Shown here piece by piece: positions 20,003-28,296 of a stretch of 46,743 bases of DNA. Origin of the DNA: Planctomycetota bacterium (GTDB taxonomy: Bacteria > Planctomycetota > UBA1135 > GCA-002686595); contig JABACD010000033.1 in the NCBI GenBank assembly GCA_014237855.1, forward strand, positions 1 to 46,743, written 5' to 3'. Below the pieces are notes generated by a model that was not told the DNA's origin, searched no databases, and saw nothing but the letters and a program-made list of their open reading frames with translations. A program made the translations under genes and the position numbers. The stretch's first letter is position 1; each line of letters opens with the position of its first letter.

Positions 20003-20598
20003 CGGCGAAGCCCGAAGTTTTGCATCGCGGTGAGGACAAGGCAGAAGCCGATTGACGGCGTTGTCGAAACCTCGACTGTGGACACCCCGACATTGGTGGC
20101 CGTGATAGTCTGCTCGGTGCCAGCGTCAGAAATCAACGCGAGCAGCTCGCCACCGTCGATCAACTGCAACGGTAGACCCAAATGGGACACGGCGTTGTCC
20201 CACCCGACCTGGATTCCATGGGCCACGGGGACCGCCTGGACGCGGGTGGGGGTGATGCTGATCAGCGTCTTGTAGGCGTGATTCGACCAGTGGAGGAGAG
20301 AACCGCTGCCGAGCAGGACGACCTCCTCATTCACGCGGTCACCGAACTGGTTGATGCCGATGATCTCCACCGTGGAGTCGATGCCAGCATTGGCGAGCGT
20401 GAAGAGGATCGGGTGCGCCGAACCGACGTGCCGAGTCTGAAGCAGTGTCAGCGCTGTGCCGACTGCCCAGCCCGCATTGTTCTCGGCGATCGACGCCACA
20501 AACCTATCGGCATCAGCCGCCGGGACGAAGATCGTGGTGTTCCCCATGTCGGGGTGAACGAGGTTCGTTCGATGGAAGTTTCTGGTCCGAATGGACAT
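19999..20598 (-). CDS. Capsid-associated structural protein, 199 aa
   Basis: It begins with a clear ATG after a hairpin that follows the capsid gene. GGAGAG lies 6 nt upstream of the start. The sequence is Ala/Val/Thr/Ile-rich with many beta-like segments (VEIIGINQFGDRV, EEVVLLGSGSLLHW, TATNVGVSTVEVSTT). It has almost no low-complexity sequence and looks like a virion protein. Directly downstream of the major capsid protein, a decoration protein is the simplest guess. No family match is claimed. Confidence 0.65.
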   Translation of the reverse strand: MSIRTRNFHRTNLVHPDMGNTTIFVPAADADRFVASIAENNAGWAVGTALTLLQTRHVGSAHPILFTLANAGIDSTVEIIGINQFGDRVNEEVVLLGSGSLLHWSNHAYKTLISITPTRVQAVPVAHGIQVGWDNAVSHLGLPLQLIDGGELLALISDAGTEQTITATNVGVSTVEVSTTPSIGFCLVLTAMQNFGLRR

Positions 20599-20621
20599 TC
20601 AATCTCTCCAGATAGTTGGCC

Positions 20622-20647
20622 CCCCGAGGGTGGAATCACCCCCGGGG
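20622..20647 (-). terminator. GC-rich hairpin after the major capsid gene
   Basis: An 11-bp stem with one mismatch (20622-20632 with 20637-20647) and a GAAT/ATTC loop lies right after the capsid stop codon. No U-run follows on the minus strand. It is better read as an mRNA stabiliser or partial attenuator that raises capsid message than as a full terminator. Confidence 0.5.
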
Positions 20648-20656
20648 ATACTGAGA

Positions 20657-22108
20657 TCAGATAGCGATGTCGCCGATCACCGCATGGGTGTTCCGGCGGT
20701 CGGTCGCCAGCTCGGAGTAGTAGGCCATGATCGCCTCCCACGAGTCCTTGCCGGTGACACGGGAAAGGATCGCGCCATCCTTGTCGAGCCAGTAGAAGTC
20801 GCTCATCCGGTAGAGGGACAGGTAGTCCTCTGACAGGAAGAACATGGACCCCTCGGGGCAGTCCTTTTCGGGGACGATGGGGACACCGTTGAAATCGACA
20901 GCCTTGAAGCCGCCGTCCAGGGTGTACTCGTTGACGTAGCGCCGATCCGAGACCAGGAGGTCAACGTACTTCCGGCGGACGCCGTAGGTCGTGATCCCGA
21001 TCGAGGGGGTCGCCTGGCCGATCTCCTCACAGGCGTCGAAAGCCTGCTGCATGAGATCGGTGGACAGGGCGCGCCCAACTCCCACGTTGAAGAAGTTGTT
21101 CGACACCCAGTCCGACGCTGTCGCTGAGGCCACCCCTTGCAGGTCTTGGCCCACGGCGCCAGCCGTGCCACCAGTCGTCCCGCAGTAGGTCTGCCCAGCC
21201 GCCACGGCGGCGTAGGTGCCAGTGGAGTTGATCGGCCACTGAGTGGTGGTGGTGCCGTTGCCGGAGCAAATTCCGACGAGGCCCATCATCTCCTTCTTCG
21301 TCCGTGGCGTCCCAGGGCTGCCGTTGACGCAGCCACGGAAAGAGGTCTCCGCGTAGTCCGCCGCAGTGGACGGGCTGGCGCCAGACTGAGCCGTGGTGGT
21401 GTTTGGGCCCTTGATGACATGGTCGCCCACCGCAGGGGCGGCGCCAGCACCAGGGACCTCGAACGTCCGGTTGTTGAAATCAACCGCAGTGATCGCCTCC
21501 CAGCCAGCAGCGCCCGCGAAGCTCCTGATCACCGATGCGCCGGAGAAGTCCTCGAATCCAACGCGGTCACCGACCTGGAGGTGGCGGAATGACGGGGCCT
21601 GATCACCGAAATCCCACACGCCACGGACGTTGAATATGGGGTCGCTCGCAATGCCGTCGATCGTTGCGAGTCGCCCAGACCCGTCCCCCCAGAGCTGGCG
21701 GTTCAGGTCGTTCTTGAAGTCTCGGACGAGGCCACGGATCTCTTGGTCGAGAATCCGAATGAACGCCCCGCGCTTCGTGCGCGCAGACGCCATCGCCGGG
21801 CCTGAGATGCGAATCCGACCGTAGTTGAACGGGATCTGGAAACGCATGTCCGTGTAACCCTGGGAGCCCGGGTCCGGCATGTCCGCGCCTTCCAGCGCAG
21901 CGATGATGCCGGGCGTGCGCCCAGTGTGAAGCGGGATGACGACTTCCCGTCCCTCGACGTTCTCCTCGTTCCGCGACAAGCGCCGCATGAGGAGAGTCTC
22001 GGAGTTCAACTGTTCCCTGACGGGACCCAGATAGAACTCCTTCAGGATGGTGTCGATTGAACCCGCACCGGAGGTGTCTCTAACGGCACCTGTTAGGTCC
22101 TGTGGCAT
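20657..22108 (-). CDS. Major capsid protein, 483 aa
   Basis: An ATG start 21 nt downstream of the scaffold gene. The pattern fits a large HK97-fold capsid protein. There is an N-terminal helical arm (res. 1-45), a P-domain-like long helix around residues 120-145 (RGAFIRILDQEIRGLVRDFKND) and a Gly/Ala/Thr-rich insertion about 230-330. A C-terminal part follows with YGVRRKYVDLLVSDRRYV, GVPIVPEKDCPEG and FFLSEDYLSLY, the typical end of such capsids. It is preceded by a scaffold gene and by the portal, the conserved order. A few cysteines lie in the insertion and C-terminal part. I am confident of the role from gene order and overall layout. Confidence 0.85.
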   Translation of the reverse strand: MPQDLTGAVRDTSGAGSIDTILKEFYLGPVREQLNSETLLMRRLSRNEENVEGREVVIPLHTGRTPGIIAALEGADMPDPGSQGYTDMRFQIPFNYGRIRISGPAMASARTKRGAFIRILDQEIRGLVRDFKNDLNRQLWGDGSGRLATIDGIASDPIFNVRGVWDFGDQAPSFRHLQVGDRVGFEDFSGASVIRSFAGAAGWEAITAVDFNNRTFEVPGAGAAPAVGDHVIKGPNTTTAQSGASPSTAADYAETSFRGCVNGSPGTPRTKKEMMGLVGICSGNGTTTTQWPINSTGTYAAVAAGQTYCGTTGGTAGAVGQDLQGVASATASDWVSNNFFNVGVGRALSTDLMQQAFDACEEIGQATPSIGITTYGVRRKYVDLLVSDRRYVNEYTLDGGFKAVDFNGVPIVPEKDCPEGSMFFLSEDYLSLYRMSDFYWLDKDGAILSRVTGKDSWEAIMAYYSELATDRRNTHAVIGDIAI

Positions 22109-22129
22109 CTTTCGATGACCCTTCCGCGC

Positions 22130-23110
22130 TTAGGTCAAGCGAGAGGCGAGGAAATCAGCGGCCCCTTTGGCCAGAGCCCCGCTCTTCAAGTCCTTGGCGC
22201 TAAATGAAGGAGCTGTCGGGGTCGGTGCCGGTGGCGGTGATCCGCTCGGTGGCTCCGACTTGAACCGCGCAGCGTCCTGAGCTTTGCGTTCTTCAAGACC
22301 AGACCCTCCGCCGAGCGTTTCGCTGGCCATGGTGAACTCCGTTGCCACGGCATCGGCGTATGTCTCCATGTCCTCAGGGGACGGGAGAGCGCCGTTGCTC
22401 GGGTCGAGTTGAGCCATCGCTGCGAGTTTCTCCAACGCGAGGTCCCGTCCATACTTACGGAAGGTCTCATCGGAGACCCTCGCCAGGACGGGATTCCTCT
22501 CGACGGCCTGTACCAGCCGACGAGTGTGTTCTTGCTGCTGCCCCTGCGCCTGGGCGTTGTCCCACTGGGCGCGGAGTTCAGCCATCTCTCTTTCGAGCTT
22601 ACTGTTTCCTGGGGGGTTTGGAACAGTCCCGCCTTCCTCGCTGATCATCTGGTCAGCGACGACCTGGGGGATCACGCCCGTTGTCTCGTAGTCTTCCAGG
22701 ACTTGGCCTACGAGCTGGGCTATGCCCGGGTTCGACACCATGTAGCTCTTGTAGTCCTGGTAAGCCTGGAACCCACTGGAGTCCGCCTGGACTTGCGCGC
22801 GCTCCTCCTTCACGGCGCCCATCTTCTGCTCGTAGTCGAACCCCTTCGACGCCAAGGCCACCACCCGGTCCATGGGGACAGTGATGCTCTTGCCCTTGTG
22901 GTTGATCGTGACGGTCTGGTCTTCGGCCTGGGCCTCCGCCGGTTCATCTTTTGCGAATTGGCCCTTCTCGTCTCGCGGACGTTCGGCCTCGACCCTCACC
23001 ACCTGAGGCGAGTTGTCGTCATTTAAGAGTTCCGCTGCTGCCGCCCTTGCTTCTCGGAGATTTTCAGGCGCTCCTGAATGTGACTCGGCTGAAGACTCAG
23101 ATCCACCCAC
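22130..23110 (-). CDS. Capsid scaffolding protein, 326 aa
   Basis: The start is GTG at 23110 with GGGAGGTG about 7 nt upstream, inside the end of the previous gene (88-nt overlap in another frame). The N-terminus is acidic and disordered. The middle (about 85-250) is rich in Glu/Gln/Ala with heptad-like helices (EQKMGAVKEERAQVQ, REMAELRAQWDNAQAQ). The C-terminus is Pro/Ser-rich and ends in a small basic helix (AKDLKSGALAKGAADF). This charged, coiled-coil, low-aromatic composition just before the capsid gene is typical of phage scaffolds, whose basic C-terminal helix contacts the capsid protein. Confidence 0.8.
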   Translation of the reverse strand: MGGSESSAESHSGAPENLREARAAAAELLNDDNSPQVVRVEAERPRDEKGQFAKDEPAEAQAEDQTVTINHKGKSITVPMDRVVALASKGFDYEQKMGAVKEERAQVQADSSGFQAYQDYKSYMVSNPGIAQLVGQVLEDYETTGVIPQVVADQMISEEGGTVPNPPGNSKLEREMAELRAQWDNAQAQGQQQEHTRRLVQAVERNPVLARVSDETFRKYGRDLALEKLAAMAQLDPSNGALPSPEDMETYADAVATEFTMASETLGGGSGLEERKAQDAARFKSEPPSGSPPPAPTPTAPSFSAKDLKSGALAKGAADFLASRLT

Positions 23111-23310
23111 TTGGGCACCTCCCGCATATCTTCCCGTGTGTGCTCAGGTACAGAGACCGTTTTCTCTGACCCACTAATCTTCGACCTCGCCTTCTCCACC
23201 CGGTCCTTCTCTTTGTCCTTCAGGGACTCCTCCTCAAGGATATCGTCGAAGTCGCGGCCAACACAAAATGGGCATCTGATGTCCCACGGATGCTGGATGC
23301 TGTCGCTCAT
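23023..23310 (-). CDS. Small zinc-motif protein in the head module, 95 aa
   Basis: It overlaps its neighbour by ATGA (start 23310) and runs 88 nt into the scaffold gene. A CPFC pair lies near residue 13-16 (DIRCPFCVGRDFDD), followed by a highly charged Lys/Glu helix. Only one CxxC is present, so zinc binding would need dimerisation or other ligands. Nothing more specific can be said. It is translated between portal and scaffold and may take part in assembly. Confidence 0.6.
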   Translation of the reverse strand: MSDSIQHPWDIRCPFCVGRDFDDILEEESLKDKEKDRVEKARSKISGSEKTVSVPEHTREDMREVPKWVDLSLQPSHIQERLKISEKQGRQQRNS

Positions 23311-23660
23311 TTGGCACCGAAATATTCGAGGTATTTCTGTGCGTTCCCGCCCGCCTCAATCGGCGGCTCGCCATCGTAGCACGGGTGGATCTCATCATAA
23401 TCCAGGCCCGACCCTCCGACCCCGCTCTTCCCGGTGTGCTCGATGAATGCCGAACGCCACACGCGGTATCTACCTAGCTGTGTTGCGGGAGAACACTTGC
23501 GGTAGTTCTTGACCCACACGTTGAGCAGGTTCTCTTCGGCCTCCCGCACGGCCTTCTCGGCCTTCTCGACAGCGGAGTCAGCAGCAGTGAACTCACTCCC
23601 CTCCGCCTCCTCCAGAACCCGCTTCTTGGCCTCCACCTTCTTGGCTGTTGCCTTCGCCAC
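23307..23660 (-). CDS. Unknown head-module protein, 117 aa
   Basis: I place the start at GTG 23660. A perfect AGGAGG lies 8 nt upstream, and this shortens a 143-codon frame that would otherwise overlap the portal gene by 146 nt. The remaining overlap is 68 nt. The N-terminal third is an Ala/Lys/Glu coiled coil (KKVEAKKRVLEEAEG, AVEKAEKAVREAEENLL). The rest is a small mixed domain (RYRVWRSAFIEHTG, PCYDGEPPIEAGG). Family unknown. Its position between portal and scaffold suggests a head protein. Confidence 0.6.
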   Translation of the reverse strand: MAKATAKKVEAKKRVLEEAEGSEFTAADSAVEKAEKAVREAEENLLNVWVKNYRKCSPATQLGRYRVWRSAFIEHTGKSGVGGSGLDYDEIHPCYDGEPPIEAGGNAQKYLEYFGAK

Positions 23661-25710
23661 TGCTCGGTCCTCCTGTTGCGTTCGACTCGCCTCCACCCCT
23701 CTTTGGGGATGAGGGCTCTCCGGTATCCCCAGGGCCACCCCTCGCGGCCATGGTCTGCTCTTGCTGTTGCTGCATCGCCATCATGATGTAGGCCATGTGG
23801 GCCTCGACATGACCATTGAACGCGACCTGCTGATTCTCTGAAAGCGCCCTGTACTCGGGGCTCTTGCGGAACAGATCGTGGCGACGGATATGGATAGCAT
23901 GATCTTCCCATTGCTGGACAGGGGGCACCGACGATCCTCCATCATCCATGCTCTTGGTCATCATCTCGTTCTCCATCTCCGCGTTGCGCTCATCAATGAG
24001 CGTCTCGGAAATGAAGGTGTCGATGTCTTCCATGTCCAGGGCCTTCAGGACAGCCCTCTTCTCCTCAGGGTTTGCCACATCCAGTATGCCCAGCTCGATG
24101 TAATCGAGCACGGCTTGGCGTCGGCCTTCAGGGGTCTCAAGCAAGCCGCTCTGCGCCTTGAGCCGGACGGAGGTGTGGCCCCTCAGGTCGATGCCTCGGA
24201 ACGCTTCAATGTTGAGCGCTTCATCTCTGCCGAAAACCTGGAGGACCCGAGGCTCCTCGTATCGGTCCATCATCATCTTCAGCATGAACGTGAAGGCCCG
24301 CTCGTTGGCCCGACGATCATTCTTGATCGGCATGCCCAGCACGGCGGAGTCTTGCTGCTGAAGAAGGTTGATCGCCACGCCGGAGCGGACTGACGCTGGC
24401 GCCTTGGCCTGAGTCACGTCGTGCTGCCCAGCGATCTCCTGCATCTCGTTGATGCAGCGCTGCTGGTGGTCGAGGACGTAATTGGGCAGAGGGGCCACCG
24501 CGACCTGTTCAGGCTTCGGGAGGGCCGCGTTGTACTCGATGATCTCGCCGGGCTCGCTGGTGATGGCCACCCTCGGGAGACCGTGGCCCCGGGGCACGAG
24601 CCACTTGGGCCGGGACATCAGGTTTTGGTTTTCGATCACCTGGGAACGCGAGACGTTGTACTCACGCTGGGGGAATATGATCTGCTCGACCAACCCCATC
24701 CCCCAGTACCGGCCCGGTATCGAGGCGTACTTGAAGTGGACATAGGGGAGACCAATGCCCATCTCCTCGTATGGGTTCTCGTCCTGGGTCTCAAGAACAA
24801 CACCGTTGGCGACGATGATGTGCATGCCCTTCGGCTTGCCCGCGAACGGGCGGCACCACATCTCGACTATCTTGACGGCATTCGGCTCGTGCTCTGTGTC
24901 CAGCGTGCTGGTGAACCCGCGAATGCCCACGATGCTTTGGACCCGGTCTTCCAGAAAGTTCTCGCGCGCTCCCGTTGAGTCCGGTGTGACGTACTTCGCC
25001 TTGTCCTTCCAGCGCTCATGGACGTACTCCATGTGCCGCGTCGTGATCTGGATCATCCAGGGTAAGTGCTTGTGCGTGGCGGCATTCTGGGGGATTCGTA
25101 TCGAAAACGGCGAGGCGACGTCGGCTTCTATCTCACCCAAGGGGATGGCCTTGCCATCCTGCTCCACGATGGGACCCTTACTTGGGTTCCATGTGAACTT
25201 CACAAACCCAGACCCGCACACCAAAGCCCACAGCCGCGCATCGTCTCGGGCCTCGTCATAGTTCGACACATGGATGCCATGCTCGATGGCCTTCTCAGCG
25301 AGGCGCGCCGACTTGATGTCGTCCCGGTCAATCGTGGCTGGCGGCACAAAGGGCGTCGTCTGGTCCGCCGTTATCTTGCTGAAGTTCCGCATGACCATCG
25401 GGAAGATCATGTTCGCCTGATACAGGCGCCTCCATGGCGGGACTTTGCGGTCAGCGAGCTTCGTGTACGTCTCGTTCCAGTTGACCCACTGGAGACCGGC
25501 GTAGTAGGCGACACTCAGCCACCAAGTGCGGTGGTACTGATAGTGGTTCGCGTCCCGAGCAGACGGGTCCCATCTCTTGTACAGCTCGTAAAGGGCCTCC
25601 TCCTCTTTGGAGTTCGGCTCATACGTCTCGCCGATACCGGCCCTCACATGACGCTCAACAGGGTTCGCCTCGTTCCAGCGCGCGCCTGCCATACCTGCGG
25701 AGTTTGACAT
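23593..25710 (-). CDS. Portal protein, P22-like, 705 aa
   Basis: TAATG overlap with the upstream gene. The N-terminal helices (YELYKRWDPSARDANHYQYHRTWWLSVAYYAGLQWV), the core (IIFPQREYNVSRSQVIENQNLMSRPKWL) and the long helical segment with many Gln/Met near residues 410-480 and 640-660 match P22-type portal proteins. These form the dodecameric ring through which DNA enters and leaves the head. At 705 aa it is close to the P22 portal (725 aa). The C-terminus ends in a Gly/Ser-rich tail, unlike the long barrel helix of P22. It stands directly after terminase genes, as expected. Confidence 0.85.
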   Translation of the reverse strand: MSNSAGMAGARWNEANPVERHVRAGIGETYEPNSKEEEALYELYKRWDPSARDANHYQYHRTWWLSVAYYAGLQWVNWNETYTKLADRKVPPWRRLYQANMIFPMVMRNFSKITADQTTPFVPPATIDRDDIKSARLAEKAIEHGIHVSNYDEARDDARLWALVCGSGFVKFTWNPSKGPIVEQDGKAIPLGEIEADVASPFSIRIPQNAATHKHLPWMIQITTRHMEYVHERWKDKAKYVTPDSTGARENFLEDRVQSIVGIRGFTSTLDTEHEPNAVKIVEMWCRPFAGKPKGMHIIVANGVVLETQDENPYEEMGIGLPYVHFKYASIPGRYWGMGLVEQIIFPQREYNVSRSQVIENQNLMSRPKWLVPRGHGLPRVAITSEPGEIIEYNAALPKPEQVAVAPLPNYVLDHQQRCINEMQEIAGQHDVTQAKAPASVRSGVAINLLQQQDSAVLGMPIKNDRRANERAFTFMLKMMMDRYEEPRVLQVFGRDEALNIEAFRGIDLRGHTSVRLKAQSGLLETPEGRRQAVLDYIELGILDVANPEEKRAVLKALDMEDIDTFISETLIDERNAEMENEMMTKSMDDGGSSVPPVQQWEDHAIHIRRHDLFRKSPEYRALSENQQVAFNGHVEAHMAYIMMAMQQQQEQTMAARGGPGDTGEPSSPKRGGGESNATGGPSSGEGNSQEGGGQEAGSGGGGGE

Positions 25711-26048
25711 TACTCAGCCTTTGGCGGCTGGAAGCCAACCGTGTAGGGGTCCGCTTGGATTCCGAGGTCTTGAAGGAACTTCGCCTCGGCCTTGGTCAGG
25801 TTGATCTCATGTTCGTCCTCATCGCCCCGATGCTCATCCGTGAACACCAGGGGAGAATCAGATGACTCGGCTATGGCCAAGTCCTTGGGGTTCTTGTACT
25901 TGACCATGCGAGCGAGACGGAACATCTGCTCCATGTATTCCTGGTTGGCCCGCTGCGCTGCCCTTGAGTTGCGCGCGATGACCATCAGACCGGCCAACGT
26001 CGTGGACAAGAAAAAGATCAAGGTGACCATCAGTGCGATCTGAATCAA
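25710..26048 (-). CDS. Membrane-anchored protein between terminase and portal, 112 aa
   Basis: The frame starts at TTG 26048, whose TTGA overlaps the stop of the terminase nuclease gene. An in-frame ATG at 26030 is an alternative. One N-terminal transmembrane helix (about residues 2-25, IALMVTLIFFLSTTLAGLMVI) is followed by a basic, then acidic soluble part (QYM/ARMVKYKNPKDL, TDEHRGDEDEHE). The gene ends in TAATG with the portal start. A single-pass protein at this place is unusual. It could tether packaging to the membrane or be an early or lysis-related protein, but no family is known to me. Confidence 0.6.
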   Translation of the reverse strand: MIQIALMVTLIFFLSTTLAGLMVIARNSRAAQRANQEYMEQMFRLARMVKYKNPKDLAIAESSDSPLVFTDEHRGDEDEHEINLTKAEAKFLQDLGIQADPYTVGFQPPKAE

Positions 26049-26770
26049 AATGCATCCCCCTGGTACATGACCTGACGCCTGAACTCGTTCTCGTCCTCAA
26101 GGTTCTTCACTTGATCCCAAACCCAGTCGTGGTCCTTGGGCTTCTGGTTGGGTGTCTCTCTCTCGGGGACTTGTTGCCTCATTTGGAATCGACCCTCAAG
26201 GCCCAGCATCGCGGCGAACAGTGTGTCGTCATGACTTCCCGGCTGGTGATCCTCTTTCCCGTTGTCGTCAATGATGAATGTAGACGCCTCATCAATGATG
26301 ACCGGATCAGGGATGATGCACTTCTTGTCCATCATCGCAACGCGCATGTGGTCGATAAGGACAGGTCGGCTCTTCTTCGATGTGGTCCACCCGACTATTG
26401 GTTTCCACTCAGAGTCCACCCTGTCCCATGTCACCCTGGAGTAGATGTTGTAGTACCCCAGCTCCTTGAGCTTGGCCAACGTGGCCATCCCATGGTTGTT
26501 GATCTCGGGGACCAAGAAAGCCAGACCGTCTCTTCCACCATAGAACTCGCCGAGGCACATCAGCACCTCAGCGAAATCGAATGCGTCGATCTTTGCCCGG
26601 TATCGGGCTACGACATGAGGCTCCCACAGGCGCCACACGACCACAGAAGACCAGTCGTGTGAAGCCTTGCCGCCACCCGTGTCAGCTCCCATCACATAGC
26701 TGTCGTGCGCCTCAGGGGCGCGCCACATGCAAAATGGGCCACGGCCATCTGGCGTGAGGAGGTGGGGCAT
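26045..26770 (-). CDS. terL: Terminase large subunit, nuclease domain as separate gene, 241 aa
   Basis: It starts at ATG 26770 in TGATG overlap with the 65-aa gene. The RNase H-like terminase nuclease pattern is complete: GADTGGG with D30, VPEINNHG with E89, and HDDTLFA with D181/D182. These acidic residues bind the metal ions that cut the concatemer. The start falls exactly at the linker that normally joins ATPase and nuclease in one TerL chain. The C-terminal 60 residues are charged. The frame is the same as that of the ATPase gene, but they are separated by a TAG stop and 219 nt. The two parts presumably act as a complex. Confidence 0.85.
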   Translation of the reverse strand: MPHLLTPDGRGPFCMWRAPEAHDSYVMGADTGGGKASHDWSSVVVWRLWEPHVVARYRAKIDAFDFAEVLMCLGEFYGGRDGLAFLVPEINNHGMATLAKLKELGYYNIYSRVTWDRVDSEWKPIVGWTTSKKSRPVLIDHMRVAMMDKKCIIPDPVIIDEASTFIIDDNGKEDHQPGSHDDTLFAAMLGLEGRFQMRQQVPERETPNQKPKDHDWVWDQVKNLEDENEFRRQVMYQGDAF

Positions 26771-26967
26771 CAGGCCCCAGCGTAAGCGCCGCCCGTATGG
26801 TTAGGCTGGCCCTTCTTCTTGTTGCCGGTCTGCTTCGAGTTGTGGCACCCGGGGTTTTCCTTCGCGGTCTTCTGACCGCCCGCGCTCTCCGCGCCACCAA
26901 CGGATTCATATCCGCCGCTCGAACCGCCGTCGCCCCATCCGAAGTTGTGTGCCGATTTCATGCTCAT
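26770..26967 (-). CDS. Small Gly/Lys-rich protein inserted between terminase domains, 65 aa
   Basis: ATG at 26967 preceded by AAGGAG (about 7 nt spacing), with a second in-frame ATG six bases on. The sequence is low-complexity: Gly/Ser-rich first half (GWGDGGSSGGYESVGG), then Lys/Asn/Gly-rich (KQTGNKKKGQPNH), with a single Cys. It resembles disordered linker or nucleic-acid-associated peptides. It is sandwiched between the ATPase and nuclease parts of the terminase in a third frame and ends in TGATG with the latter. It may be a bridging or regulatory partner of the split terminase. That is inference. Confidence 0.6.
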   Translation of the reverse strand: MSMKSAHNFGWGDGGSSGGYESVGGAESAGGQKTAKENPGCHNSKQTGNKKKGQPNHTGGAYAGA

Positions 26968-26989
26968 CGTGATCTCCTTGGCCAAGGAT

Positions 26990-28171
26990 CTAATGTTCTG
27001 ACCCGTCTTCCTTACCGTCATACCCCAGGAAACCCTGGAACACCAAGGGCTGGGATTCAGCGAATGCGCGCCTCTCCTCCAGTAGGTGCTGGTCGAATAC
27101 CGGCCTGCCGGATACGAGGAACGCTTCCCGATCATACGACGGGTACTCCTGGTGGAACTGCAAAACATCACCATCGCATCGGTCGGATATCATCTTCCTG
27201 CGCCAAAGGATCTGCCCAGCGCTCCAGGACCAGCGCTCAACCCCCTGCCTCTCCTCGCTCGACAGCCCCCCCATGATCTCTTCGGACTCCGCGCTTCCGA
27301 CCTCCAGGGCGTAGTTTGGAAACTCGTGCCATGCGTAGAACAGCGCTTTGAAGTCTGAGGTCCCCTGCTTCGCCGCCCAGTAGTTGTTGTAGAACACACC
27401 ACCCACACCGTTCGCGGTGCTCTCCTCGAAGACGAACGTGCCAGGGACCTCCGCTATCGTCTGCATCAGGCCAAGCCGCGTGACGGATGCATATGGCCAA
27501 AACGCCAGCTCGCTCGCGTGTATCAGCTTGTTCGTGAATGACCTCTTCGCCTCTTTGTTCTCCGCCGTGTCCAGCCCGATCACGCAGTCCCATGGGTGCT
27601 CCCACTCTATCTCGTACTCGTTCATCTTCCGCAAGTGAGGCCCGTGCTTGAGGTTGCGTATGTACCTCCTGAGCATCCGGGTCAACTGTAGGGTCGCGTC
27701 CTTCTTGTGCGCGATGGTCGTGCCCGCCGTTCCAGGCTCCCGCGCGCAGAAGAACAGGATAAGACCCTGGACCAATGTGGACATGCCGAACTGCCGGGCC
27801 TTGAGGATGACGTAGCGCCCAGGGACACTATTGGCGAGGTCCGTACACATCTCGCAGAGGACGCACCACTGGATGTTGTTCACCGCGAAGGGGACCAGCT
27901 TCCCCTCCTTCGTGAGGATCTTCAGCTCACGGTGGAACCACCCAGCGATGGACATCGGGGTGATGTCGCCGATGAACTCCTCGGAGGCTTTGAAGTGGAA
28001 GGTGACGGCGTCCTTCCGCGCCCTGGTGAACGGGATGCCCTCGCCACGGCACTCCTTCCGCGCCTCATCGAACAGGACCGCAAGCGCGGCCTCCGCGTCA
28101 GCGGTCTCTTGGACAGGGCCGCTATGGATGACATCCAAAGGGTCCCAAAGCGTACTTGTGGGGAGAACCAT
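26990..28171 (-). CDS. terL: Terminase large subunit, ATPase domain as separate gene, 393 aa
   Basis: The motor domain of TerL is clear. The Walker A variant KARQFGMST lies at residues 124-132, Walker B with E221 in LIHASELAFW, and the coupling motif in FVFEESTANGVGGVFYN (about 246-261). Residues 330-370 (LWRRKMISD, QEYPSYDREAFLVSGRPVFD) are the typical end of the ATPase core. The protein stops (TAG) about 30 residues later, before any nuclease motif. The ATPase of TerL powers DNA translocation at the portal. The ribosome site (AGGAG, 12 nt before the ATG) is rather far. It lies downstream of a small Cys-rich gene. Confidence 0.88.
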   Translation of the reverse strand: MVLPTSTLWDPLDVIHSGPVQETADAEAALAVLFDEARKECRGEGIPFTRARKDAVTFHFKASEEFIGDITPMSIAGWFHRELKILTKEGKLVPFAVNNIQWCVLCEMCTDLANSVPGRYVILKARQFGMSTLVQGLILFFCAREPGTAGTTIAHKKDATLQLTRMLRRYIRNLKHGPHLRKMNEYEIEWEHPWDCVIGLDTAENKEAKRSFTNKLIHASELAFWPYASVTRLGLMQTIAEVPGTFVFEESTANGVGGVFYNNYWAAKQGTSDFKALFYAWHEFPNYALEVGSAESEEIMGGLSSEERQGVERWSWSAGQILWRRKMISDRCDGDVLQFHQEYPSYDREAFLVSGRPVFDQHLLEERRAFAESQPLVFQGFLGYDGKEDGSEH

Positions 28172-28261
28172 CTGTCGGCTACACTCCTGACGGCGTCCTC
28201 ACCCCGTGCCTTGCTGACGTGGGCGCGGACCTTGAGGGTCTTCTCCACATGACTACGCCGC

Positions 28262-28296
28262 GAGCCTCCCGCCTTGACCGCCGGGGGGCTCTTTTT
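28262..28296 (+). terminator. Intrinsic terminator facing the plus strand
   Basis: GAGCCTCCCG pairs with CGGGGGGCTC (28262-28271 with 28282-28291, one G-T pair) and is followed directly by TTTTT on the plus strand. All genes here are on the minus strand, so it would stop antisense transcription. The stop codon of the neighbouring minus gene lies in its T-run. Confidence 0.7.

Noticed and set aside
27922..28248. Minus-strand frame of 108 codons overlapping terL
   Set aside because: It is almost all Arg/Ser/Pro in the overlap and lies in the shadow of the terminase ATPase, although a TGTGGAGAAG sequence is near its start.
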